Source of the DNA: Pseudomonadota bacterium
GTDB lineage: Bacteria > Pseudomonadota > Gammaproteobacteria > Xanthomonadales > Xanthomonadaceae
Reading direction: 5' to 3'
Assembly: GCA_023439425.1 (NCBI GenBank)
Contig: JAEXNZ010000240.1
Coordinates: forward strand, 1 to 5,938
DNA: 5,938 bases
Made by a program: the position numbers and the translations under genes. The notes beneath the pieces are model-generated. The model was given only the letters and a program-made list of their open reading frames with translations, did not search any database and was not told the DNA's origin. This document shows, piece after piece, positions 1-5,726 of this stretch (positions within the stretch are counted from its first letter, which is position 1; the number at the start of each line of letters is the position of its first letter).

Positions 1-1
1 G

Positions 2-46
2 GCGTACACCATCGGCGATGCAGTACTGAGGCCGTATGAACCGTAG
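2..46 (+). CDS. 3' end of an upstream gene (partial, tentative)
   Basis: Only about 14 codons are visible, ending at a TAG at 44-46. Of the three forward frames this one has the most G/C-ending codons (about 10 of 14), and it reads AYTIGDAVLRPYEP before the stop. The Ala-Tyr-x-x-x-Asp-Ala/Gly pattern is faintly like the extreme C-terminus of FtsX/MacB-type ABC transporter permeases, and DUF3299 lipoproteins are, from memory, often encoded beside such transporters. The match is too short to name a product. If this frame is correct, the gene overlaps the next start by 11 bases, which suggests translational coupling. The other candidate is the frame that stops at 27-29. Confidence 0.4.
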   Translation, partial: AYTIGDAVLRPYEP

Positions 47-686
47 TTCCGTAGTTCTTCTGGTTTGCAGCGTGTGGGCTCTGGCGGCCTGCACGCCAAC
101 GCCAACGCCAACGCCGGAGGCGGCACCGGCAGCGCCTGCAGCACCGGATTCTGTACCGGGTGCGTCCTCCGAACCTGTCGATGCCGGCCCCATTACCCGC
201 TGGTCAGTGCTGATGCCGGAGGACCGCAGCTTCCAGCGGCCACCGCCTCAGATCGGCTTGGTACGCGGCAATGGCATGCAGGGCGTGGGTGGCCTGATCG
301 ATGACAGCGGTGCGGGCACCTTGCCCACCCAACCGATCGACCACTCCAGCCCGCAACGTGCCAAGCAGTTCGGCTCGTCGGAAGTGGTGGACGGCGTGGA
401 CGGACGTAGCGTTGATCTGGATGGCTTCATCGTGCCGCTGGGCACCGATGATGCCGGACGGGTCAACGAGGCGTTGTTCGTACCGTTCTATGGCGCGTGC
501 ATCCACGTGCCGCCGCCGCCGCCCAACCAGATTATCCATGTAGTGTTGGGTACGCCGCTGGCAATGGGCGAGCTGTCGGACCCCTACCGGCTGCACGGCA
601 CCTTGCGGGTGAAACACTTCGATGCGGATATCGCCAGTGCGTCCTACGACGCGGCCGATGCCACGCTGACGCCGGTCAGCGGATGA
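36..686 (+). CDS. DUF3299 family lipoprotein
   Basis: A 216-residue predicted lipoprotein of the DUF3299 family, whose biochemical role is unknown. The N-terminus has a charged start, a hydrophobic stretch and the lipobox LAAC, with lipidated Cys19. Thr at +2 would favour the outer membrane under Lol rules. A low-complexity linker of Thr-Pro repeats and Ala/Pro runs (residues 20-50) follows. The domain begins near Trp56 (WSVLMPE). Its hallmark is DGFIVPLG near 130, then FYGACIHVPPPPPNQ at 151-165, with Cys155 and His157 followed by five prolines. The conserved Cys/His suggests metal or thiol chemistry, which is inference. Family members often sit beside ABC transporters. The ATG at 36 has a GAGG at 28-31, only 4 bases away, and lies inside the upstream frame, so coupled translation is likely. 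The gene ends in an ATGA overlap with the next one. Confidence 0.9.
   Translation: MNRSSVVLLVCSVWALAACTPTPTPTPEAAPAAPAAPDSVPGASSEPVDAGPITRWSVLMPEDRSFQRPPPQIGLVRGNGMQGVGGLIDDSGAGTLPTQPIDHSSPQRAKQFGSSEVVDGVDGRSVDLDGFIVPLGTDDAGRVNEALFVPFYGACIHVPPPPPNQIIHVVLGTPLAMGELSDPYRLHGTLRVKHFDADIASASYDAADATLTPVSG
93..116 (+). repeat. Hexanucleotide tandem repeat (four units of acgcca/acgccg)
   Basis: Three exact copies of acgcca (93-98, 99-104, 105-110) are followed by a one-base variant, acgccg (111-116). They lie just after the lipobox Cys codon of the DUF3299 gene and encode (Thr-Pro)4. Because the unit is six bases, gain or loss of copies keeps the reading frame and only changes the length of the linker tethering the domain to the membrane. 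Confidence 0.85.
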
Positions 687-1441
687 CCCGGTTCGCATGG
701 TTCGTGGCAGTGGCCTTGGCACTGGCAGGTACGGGGGCGGCGATCTGGCTGTTGGGTAACTCCGGAAACGGACCAATGCCGGCCGCTCCGGCCGCCTTGC
801 CGGCAACGGTACCTTCGCTGGTGGATGGGCGGATCGCGCAGCAGCTTCAGGCCAATAAAGCGTTCCGCGATGACGTGGTATTTCTGGTCGTTGCCACCGT
901 GCGTGACCGCTGCGTCCACGCGGAAAAGGGGGCGATGGCGCGGATGGCCAACCGCGCAGACCTTCCGATCCTGCACGCGGTCAGCGAGGTGACCGCCGAA
1001 CACCCGGATATGGACCAGCCACTGTATCGGTTCATCCAGCGCCAGGCCGATGCAACCCCCTGTGATGGGGTGCTGCGTCTGCCCGGTGTGGGTCCGGACG
1101 GGCAGGGCATTGATCCTGCGCTGTATGCGCGCAGTTTTCCAGACAGCTATTTCGATCCTTCCCGCCGTTCGGTGCCGGTCGACCATGGCGGCCGGAGTCT
1201 GCCGGAACGGGCCGACGATGCATGCAACAGCGTGGTCTATACGGTGCTGCCACTCGGCGACAGCGACTGGCGCTGTGCTGCCGTGCGCAGTAATGGTCGC
1301 CTTCAGGTACACCACGCGTGCGAGCGTGCGTTGGTTGCCCAGCACGGCAAGGCGGGGGGTGAGCTGGATGCGGCCGTAGGCCGGGCGGCGGAGCCGGAGG
1401 TGGTCAAGGCCGTCGCGGCACTGCCGGAGGCCTGTCGCTGA
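683..1441 (+). CDS. Membrane-anchored or secreted protein with six cysteines, unknown function
   Basis: A 252-residue protein I do not recognise. Residues 4-24 form one hydrophobic segment (FAWFVAVALALAGTGAAIWLL) after a single positive charge, which suggests a signal anchor or an uncleaved export signal. A Pro/Ala-rich linker (31-45) follows, and the rest appears soluble. All six cysteines (77, 127, 181, 198, 213, 251) fall after the membrane segment, as expected for a periplasmic domain with up to three disulfides. A YFDPSRRSVPVDHGGR stretch lies at 156-171. The ATG at 683 was chosen because it overlaps the DUF3299 stop (ATGA), the usual sign of translational coupling; no good Shine-Dalgarno precedes it. 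The frame stays open further upstream to 497, but that portion lies over the conserved DUF3299 core and lacks export features. Operon pairing hints at a shared envelope role. Confidence 0.8.
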   Translation: MTRFAWFVAVALALAGTGAAIWLLGNSGNGPMPAAPAALPATVPSLVDGRIAQQLQANKAFRDDVVFLVVATVRDRCVHAEKGAMARMANRADLPILHAVSEVTAEHPDMDQPLYRFIQRQADATPCDGVLRLPGVGPDGQGIDPALYARSFPDSYFDPSRRSVPVDHGGRSLPERADDACNSVVYTVLPLGDSDWRCAAVRSNGRLQVHHACERALVAQHGKAGGELDAAVGRAAEPEVVKAVAALPEACR

Positions 1442-1467
1442 TTGACACGTGACTTCGTGCCTATTGT
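1442..1467 (+). promoter_or_regulatory. Possible sigma-70 promoter for the S9 peptidase gene (weak)
   Basis: A perfect TTGACA (1442-1447) starts just after the preceding stop codon. TATTGT (1462-1467) matches the -10 consensus at 4 of 6 positions, including the key T, A and final T. The 14-base spacer is shorter than the usual 16-18, so the pair may be fortuitous. The rest of the 137-base intergenic region (1442-1578) holds a 7-base direct repeat, GCGGTCA, at 1473-1479 and 1482-1488, and no clear terminator for the upstream operon. Confidence 0.25.
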
Positions 1468-1566
1468 TGGCTGCGGTCATGGCGGTCACACTCGGTAAAG
1501 CGCGTGCTTCGCTGCTGTGCATGTCGGGCCGCGCCCGTATCGGTTGAATCCCCAGCGTCGCATCCA

Positions 1567-1572
1567 AAGGAG
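1567..1572 (+). promoter_or_regulatory. Shine-Dalgarno site fixing the S9 peptidase start
   Basis: AAGGAG sits 6 bases upstream of the ATG at 1579. It decides the start: the frame is open 25 codons further upstream, but that extension would destroy the lipoprotein signal and has no comparable ribosome binding site. Confidence 0.85.
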
Positions 1573-1578
1573 CAGGTC

Positions 1579-3666
1579 ATGCGCACTACGTTGTTGGTTT
1601 CTGCTGTTGTTCTTGCCCTTGCCGGCTGCAAGCCGGCTTCTGAATCCACCCCCAGCGACGGAACCGCCGCCGCCCCTTCCGCTACGGCAGCACCCGCCGA
1701 GCCGGAACTGATTCCGCGCGATGCGCTGTTCGGCAACCCCGAGCGTGTTTCGGTGCAGCTCAGCCCGGACGGCCAGTTCATCAGCTGGATCGCCCCGGTG
1801 AACGGCGTGCTGAATGTGTGGGTCGCCCCGGCCAACGACATCAATGCGGCCAAAGCTGTGACCAAGGATGCGTCGCGTGGCATCCGCAATCACTTCTGGA
1901 GCTACCGTCCCGGCACCCTGGTGTATCTGCGTGACACCGGCGGCGATGAAGACTTCCACGCCTTTGCCGTGGATGTGAACAGCGGTGCGGAGAAGGACCT
2001 TTCGCCATTCCCGAAGACTCGCGCCGAAGTGGTGGGCTTGAGCCACCTCAAGCCGGACGCAGTGCTGGTGTCGATGAACGACCGCGACCCGAAGTGGCAC
2101 GACCTCTACAGCGTCGACCTGGCCACCGGCAAGCGTACGGAAGTGGTGAAGAATACTTATGACCTGTCCAGCTACGTAGCCGATGCCAATTACCAGGTGC
2201 GCTATGCCACGCGTTCGCGCGATGACGGCGGCAGCGACATCCTGAAGCCGGACGGCAAGGGTGGCTGGAGCAAGATCGATGAGATTCCGTTTGAAGACGG
2301 CCTCACCACCGGGCCGGCGGGCATGACCACCGACGGCAGTACGTTGTATCTGTTCGATTCGCGCAATCGTGATACCTCCGCGCTGTTTGCCATGGATACC
2401 ACCAGTGGCCAACGCACATTGGTCGCCGAAGACGCCCGCGCCGACATCAGCGACAGTCTGTCCGACCCGAGCACCGGCAAGGTGCAGGCGGTGGCGGTGG
2501 ATTACCTGCGCGAGGAGTGGAAGCCGCTGGATGACACCATTGGCGCTGATCTGAAGAAGCTGAAAGAAATCGGCCCCGGCGACATTTCGATCAACTCGCG
2601 CACGCTGGACGACAAGACCTGGATAGTGGCGTACTCGGCCGCCGAGCAGCCGGTGCTGTACTACCGCTATGACCGTGCCGATGGTGGCAAGCTGACCAAG
2701 CTGTTCGGCGCGCGCCCCGCGCTGGAGGGCAAGCCGCTGGTGAAGCAGTGGCCGCAGGAGATCAAGGCACGCGATGGCCTGAATCTGGTGAGCTACCTGA
2801 CGCTGCCCAAGGTCGCGGATGCCAATGCGGACGGCAAGGCTGACAAGCCGGTGCCGCTGGTGCTGGTGGTGCACGGTGGCCCTTGGGCGCGCGACAGCTA
2901 TGGGTACAGCGGATACGGCCAATGGCTGGCCAACCGTGGCTATGCCGTGCTGCAGGTGAACTATCGCGGCTCCACCGGCTTCGGCAAGACGTTCACCAAC
3001 GCCGGTAACGGCGAGTGGGCCGGCAAGATGCACGATGACCTGCTGGACGCGGTGCAGTGGGCGGTCGACAACAAAGTCACCACCAAGGACCAGGTGGCGA
3101 TCTTCGGCGGCAGCTATGGCGGCTACGCCACCTTGGTGGGCCTGACCTTCACCCCTGACACCTTCAAGTGCGGCGTGGACCTGGTCGGGCCGTCGAACCT
3201 CAACACGCTGCTGTCGACCATTCCGCCGTACTGGGCGTCGTTCTTCGAGCAGTTCGCCAAGCGCGTGGGCGACCCGCGCACGCCGGAAGGCAAGAAGCTG
3301 CTGGACGAGCGGTCACCGCTGAGCCACGTCGACAAGATCAGCAAGCCGCTGCTGATCGGGCAGGGAGCCAATGACCCGCGTGTGAAGCAGCCGGAAAGCG
3401 ACCAGATCGTCAAGGCGATGCAGGCCAAGGGTATTCCGGTGACGTACGCGCTGTTCCCGGATGAGGGCCATGGCTTCGCCCGGCCTGAGAACAGCAAAGC
3501 GTTCAATGCGGTCACCGAGGGCTTCCTGGCGCAGTGCCTGGGTGGTCGTGTCGAACCCATCGGGAAGGACTTCGCCGGCTCCAGCATCACCGTGCCCACT
3601 GGGGCGGAAGGTGTGCCGGGGTTGGCGGAGGCGCTGAAGGGCCATACCGCGAACGTAAAGAAGTAG
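1579..3666 (+). CDS. S9 (prolyl oligopeptidase) family serine peptidase, lipoprotein
   Basis: A 695-residue serine peptidase of the S9 family (acylaminoacyl-/dipeptidyl-peptidase-like), expected to cleave short peptides in the periplasm or at the outer membrane. The N-terminus is a lipoprotein signal with lipobox LAGC (Cys17) and Lys at +2, then an Ala/Pro/Ser linker to about residue 43. A beta-propeller domain follows, from about 48 to 390, opening with LFGNPERVSVQLSPDG. The alpha/beta-hydrolase domain runs from about 400 to 660. HGGPWARD is at 432-439, nucleophile Ser512 lies in GGSYGG, and Asp599 (GANDPRV) and His631 (DEGHGF) complete the triad. All catalytic parts are present, so the enzyme should be active. 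A tail of about 45 residues, rich in Gly and Val, follows the hydrolase fold. An Asp-rich loop, DANADGKAD (414-422), joins the two domains. The gene appears monocistronic, with a strong ribosome binding site and a downstream terminator. Substrate specificity cannot be read from sequence. Confidence 0.95.
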   Translation: MRTTLLVSAVVLALAGCKPASESTPSDGTAAAPSATAAPAEPELIPRDALFGNPERVSVQLSPDGQFISWIAPVNGVLNVWVAPANDINAAKAVTKDASRGIRNHFWSYRPGTLVYLRDTGGDEDFHAFAVDVNSGAEKDLSPFPKTRAEVVGLSHLKPDAVLVSMNDRDPKWHDLYSVDLATGKRTEVVKNTYDLSSYVADANYQVRYATRSRDDGGSDILKPDGKGGWSKIDEIPFEDGLTTGPAGMTTDGSTLYLFDSRNRDTSALFAMDTTSGQRTLVAEDARADISDSLSDPSTGKVQAVAVDYLREEWKPLDDTIGADLKKLKEIGPGDISINSRTLDDKTWIVAYSAAEQPVLYYRYDRADGGKLTKLFGARPALEGKPLVKQWPQEIKARDGLNLVSYLTLPKVADANADGKADKPVPLVLVVHGGPWARDSYGYSGYGQWLANRGYAVLQVNYRGSTGFGKTFTNAGNGEWAGKMHDDLLDAVQWAVDNKVTTKDQVAIFGGSYGGYATLVGLTFTPDTFKCGVDLVGPSNLNTLLSTIPPYWASFFEQFAKRVGDPRTPEGKKLLDERSPLSHVDKISKPLLIGQGANDPRVKQPESDQIVKAMQAKGIPVTYALFPDEGHGFARPENSKAFNAVTEGFLAQCLGGRVEPIGKDFAGSSITVPTGAEGVPGLAEALKGHTANVKK

Positions 3667-3680
3667 GCAGTACGCGCTGA

Positions 3681-3710
3681 GGGGCGCGATCGTGAGGTCG
3701 CGCCCCTTTT
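3681..3710 (+). terminator. Intrinsic terminator after the S9 peptidase gene
   Basis: GGGGCGCGA (3681-3689) pairs perfectly with TCGCGCCCC (3698-3706). The stem extends by a T-G wobble and a C-G pair to 11 pairs, closed by a GTGA loop (3692-3695), a GNRA tetraloop. TTTT (3707-3710) follows. The stem starts 14 bases past the peptidase stop codon. The short U tract makes it less than textbook, but the very stable GC stem makes termination likely. Confidence 0.85.
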
Positions 3711-3735
3711 GATTTCACTATCGGAGTGCACCCAC

Positions 3736-4455
3736 ATGGACGCCGCGATCTTCGCCGCCACCTTCACCCTCATCTGCGCAGCGCTGTTCCTGCTGGTTCG
3801 CCTGTTTGATCGGCGCATCCGTATCAGCATGGCGCTGCTCGGCGCGCTGCTGCTGGGCCTGGATGACCTGGTTACCGGGCTCGCGTCCACCGTTCCTGCG
3901 CTGGCGGTGATCGGTGGCGGCTGGAACTGGTCGGGCAAGGTCTACAGTCTCGTCCTCTCCGTGCTGGTCATTCTGGCGCTGAAGCTGGACCGGCAGGCGG
4001 TCGGACTTACCTTCAAGCAGCGCACCCCGTGGCTGTCGGTGGCCGCGGTGCTGGGGTTCATCGTGTGGGGTTCCGCGCTGGGGTGGGTGTTCCAGCCCGG
4101 CTCGGCGGATGCGGAAACGCTCGCGTTCCAGGTCACGATGCCCGGGCTGGCGGAAGAGCTGGTGTATCGCGGTGTCGTGCCGGCTGTGTTGTTGGGCGCG
4201 CTCTGGGGCAGCGCATTGCCTGAGCGCGGTTATTGGCCGGTGATCATCGGCACGGCCATCGCCTTTGGCTTGTGGCACAGCCTCGGATACAGCAAGGGAA
4301 CCTGGAACATCGATCCCATGAGCGGGCTGTTTCCCTTCATCGGCAGTCTGGCCGGTGGCTGGCTGCGCTTCCGCACCGGCAGCCTGCTGGTGCCCGTGTT
4401 GGGCCATGGGTTGGCCAACCTGGCCTTCCACGTAGTCGGTGGACTGGCGGCCTGA
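3736..4455 (+). CDS. CPBP family intramembrane metalloprotease
   Basis: A 239-residue polytopic membrane protein of the CPBP (CAAX protease and bacteriocin-processing, Abi/Rce1-like) family. Hydrophobic segments lie at about 3-24, 31-50, 68-83, 99-120, 148-158, 166-180, 200-214 and 216-236. Motif 1 is EELVYR at 140-145 (Glu140, Glu141, Arg145), motif 2 is FGLWH at 177-181 (His181), and motif 3 is HGLAN at 224-228 (His224, Asn228). These are the expected glutamate and histidine active-site residues, so it should be catalytically competent. In bacteria, relatives act in bacteriocin self-immunity or membrane protein processing; the substrate here is unknown, and no bacteriocin gene is visible nearby. 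The ATG is chosen for GGAG at 3723-3726, 9 bases upstream. Only 25 bases separate it from the preceding terminator, so its promoter is unclear. Its stop directly abuts the stop of the opposing gene. Confidence 0.92.
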   Translation: MDAAIFAATFTLICAALFLLVRLFDRRIRISMALLGALLLGLDDLVTGLASTVPALAVIGGGWNWSGKVYSLVLSVLVILALKLDRQAVGLTFKQRTPWLSVAAVLGFIVWGSALGWVFQPGSADAETLAFQVTMPGLAEELVYRGVVPAVLLGALWGSALPERGYWPVIIGTAIAFGLWHSLGYSKGTWNIDPMSGLFPFIGSLAGGWLRFRTGSLLVPVLGHGLANLAFHVVGGLAA

Positions 4456-5223
4456 TCAGCGGACGAATACGGTGGTGCGGGCCACGCCCGCATTGCCGCC
4501 GGCCGCATCCCATGCGCGCACTTCAATCTCATGGATGCCGGCTTCGCGCAGCATGAGCGTTGCGTTGTAGCGGCCAGTTGCAGCTTCAAAGCGCATCCGC
4601 TGTAAGGGCTGCGTCTTTCCGTTCACGGCTACCTGGTAGTCCACCTCGACGGCCCCGGCCTTCCATGGGCCATCTTCCGAAAGTGCACAACCGCACATCA
4701 TGGTCACTGCGACCTGCAGCGGCAGCGCGGTACCTACTTTGGTGGGCTGGAATGCCGCCGGCTCAACCAGGTCCACCACCAGCCCCGGAAGTTCCAGTAC
4801 CCAGCCATCGCCTTGGGTCACGTTGCGCCCCGGCAGCAGCCACTGGGTGCTGGTGACCGTGGTCGCCGCCTGCGGCTGGCTGAGCGGACCGGTGACCGTT
4901 GCGGTGACGCGGCGGGGTTTGGCCAGATCCAGCGTGGCGCGGTAGACCGCCGAGTCTGGGGTCGACAGGCGCTTGTCTCCATCAACGCCTCGCGCCAGGA
5001 TGCGCTGGGTGTCCCCCGTGGTGCCTTGGGTGAGGCCGCGTGCCAGCACTTCGCCGGTGTCCGCATCGGTCAGCACCACCCGTGCCGAATCACTGTAGCC
5101 GCCGATGAACTTGGCCCCGCGTGCGAGGACGCGCACATCCACCTGGGTCGATTCCGCCAAAGCAGGCGGCGCTCCAGAGAGCAGGGCGGCAGCCAGTAAT
5201 GTGCGGGTGAGGTGGGTTCGCAT
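4456..5223 (-). CDS. Secreted beta-rich protein with Cys-Gly-Cys motif, unknown function
   Basis: A 255-residue exported protein. The signal peptide MRTHLTRTLLAAALLSGAPPALA has a likely cleavage after Ala23. The N-terminal region (28-78) reads like a carboxypeptidase-regulatory-type beta domain: VDVRVLARGAKFIGG, then DADTGEVLARG and GTTGDTQRI. A middle beta-rich part (90-155) follows. The C-terminal domain (about 165-255) has an Ig-like strand pattern ending AWDAAGGNAGVARTTVFV. Its most striking feature is VTMMCGCALSEDGPW at 173-187, with Cys177 and Cys179 the only cysteines in the protein. CXC pairs can bind metal or act in thiol exchange; that is inference. I have a vague memory of related secreted proteins with MCGC-type motifs but cannot name the family. 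The start at 5223 has AAGAAGG (complement of 5232-5238) 8 bases upstream and yields the signal peptide; the longer open frame to 5550 does not. Confidence 0.82.
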   Translation of the reverse strand: MRTHLTRTLLAAALLSGAPPALAESTQVDVRVLARGAKFIGGYSDSARVVLTDADTGEVLARGLTQGTTGDTQRILARGVDGDKRLSTPDSAVYRATLDLAKPRRVTATVTGPLSQPQAATTVTSTQWLLPGRNVTQGDGWVLELPGLVVDLVEPAAFQPTKVGTALPLQVAVTMMCGCALSEDGPWKAGAVEVDYQVAVNGKTQPLQRMRFEAATGRYNATLMLREAGIHEIEVRAWDAAGGNAGVARTTVFVR

Positions 5224-5306
5224 CCGTGCTGCCTTCTTGGAGGGGTTGTCCGCACTATAGACTAGGCCGGCTGCCGCCAGGGTCAGGCGGCGAACAGGGG
5301 GGTAAC
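5224..5306. promoter_or_regulatory. Divergent promoter region
   Basis: This 83-base gap must carry the start signals for both the minus-strand secreted protein and the plus-strand DUF4124 gene. Its only A/T-leaning core is ACTATAGACTA (5254-5264). It gives TATAGA (5256-5261) on the plus strand and TATAGT (complement of 5254-5259) on the minus strand, so overlapping divergent -10 elements are plausible. No convincing -35 is found for either: the minus strand has CTGGCG (complement of 5275-5280) at a 15-base spacing, and the plus strand has nothing better than a TT-containing hexamer. Confidence 0.35.
5272..5292 (+). other. Small GC-rich hairpin in the leader of the DUF4124 gene
   Basis: GCCGCC (5273-5278) pairs with GGCGGC (5286-5291) around the 7-base loop AGGGTCA, and a T-G wobble can extend the stem by one. 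It ends only 3 bases before the Shine-Dalgarno run (5296-5302). No U tract follows, so it is not a terminator. A 6-bp GC stem is easily found by chance in GC-rich DNA. Confidence 0.4.
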
Positions 5307-5714
5307 ATGGAGGTGAGAGCGTTTTTGGTGCTGGCGTTGTTCTGGGCGTGCCCGGCCGCAGCCCAGCAGGTGTACAAGTGTGTAGACGGCGGAAGCACCG
5401 TTTACCAGTCCGATCCGTGTGCAACCGGGCAGGCGGTGAAGCGATGGGACGCGGTGCCGGAAGCGCCGAATGCGTATGGGCAGGCGCGGCTGGATGCGAT
5501 TCAGCGTGAACTGGATGCGCGCAGGCGCTCAGACGCGCGGGTTCGACCACATCAAGGTGCGGTATCCGGCGCTGCCATCAGCCAGTATCGTGACCCGCAG
5601 GCCTGCGCTACCGCCAAAGCCCAGCGTGCCGCCGCGTTCGAAGCCGCCGGTTCCCGAAGAACGTTTGAGCTAACCCGGCGAATGGACGATGGGGTGTTCG
5701 ATGCCTGCAAATAG
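5307..5714 (+). CDS. DUF4124 domain secreted protein
   Basis: A 135-residue exported protein. The signal peptide (1-19) ends PAAA, with cleavage predicted before Gln20. It is followed immediately by the DUF4124 signature QVYKCVDGGSTVYQSDPC (21-38), with the paired Cys25 and Cys38 typical of that small beta domain. A charged, Arg-rich, probably helical middle section (60-80) follows. The C-terminal segment contains Cys100 and Cys134 flanking LTRRMDDGVFDAC, a layout I associate with Xanthomonadaceae members of the family; the two may form a second disulfide. The function of DUF4124 is unknown, and periplasmic location is inferred. The ATG at 5307 has a strong AGGGGGG (5296-5302) 4 bases upstream and gives the signal peptide; the frame is open further upstream without export features. 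It is likely the first gene of an operon with the partial gene that starts 12 bases after its stop. Confidence 0.88.
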   Translation: MEVRAFLVLALFWACPAAAQQVYKCVDGGSTVYQSDPCATGQAVKRWDAVPEAPNAYGQARLDAIQRELDARRRSDARVRPHQGAVSGAAISQYRDPQACATAKAQRAAAFEAAGSRRTFELTRRMDDGVFDACK

Positions 5715-5726
5715 GAAAGCGAGGAA

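Noticed and set aside
204..806. A 200-codon minus-strand open frame over the DUF3299 gene
   Set aside because: The forward frame carries the conserved DUF3299 core; the reverse translation is Arg-rich and unstructured.
644..1567. A 307-codon open frame on the minus strand
   Set aside because: It is antisense to the six-cysteine gene and runs across the intergenic region. Its product is rich in Arg, His and Gln with no recognisable motif, typical of a shadow frame.
1442..1578. Possible hidden small gene, RNA or palindromic repeat element in the longest intergenic gap
   Set aside because: I see no stable hairpin with a U tract, no riboswitch-like fold, no GTAG-type repeat as seen in Stenotrophomonas, and no open frame with its own ribosome binding site.
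1486..3033. A 515-codon open frame on the minus strand
   Set aside because: It lies antisense to the S9 peptidase, whose catalytic motifs and signal sequence are unmistakable. Long antisense open frames are common in GC-rich DNA, and the translation shows no domain or ribosome binding site.
3718..4431. A 237-codon minus-strand open frame over the CPBP protease
   Set aside because: The forward frame has all three CPBP motifs and membrane segments; the reverse product is Gln/Arg/His-rich low-complexity sequence.
3736..4455. CPBP protease read as part of a bacteriocin immunity or abortive-infection system
   Set aside because: No bacteriocin precursor, exporter, toxin or other defence gene lies next to it; neighbours are a peptidase and a secreted protein in separate transcription units.
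5224..5550. A 109-codon N-terminal extension of the minus-strand Cys-Gly-Cys protein
   Set aside because: It would overlap the DUF4124 gene and bury a clear signal peptide in the middle of the protein. The ATG at 5223 has its own ribosome binding site.
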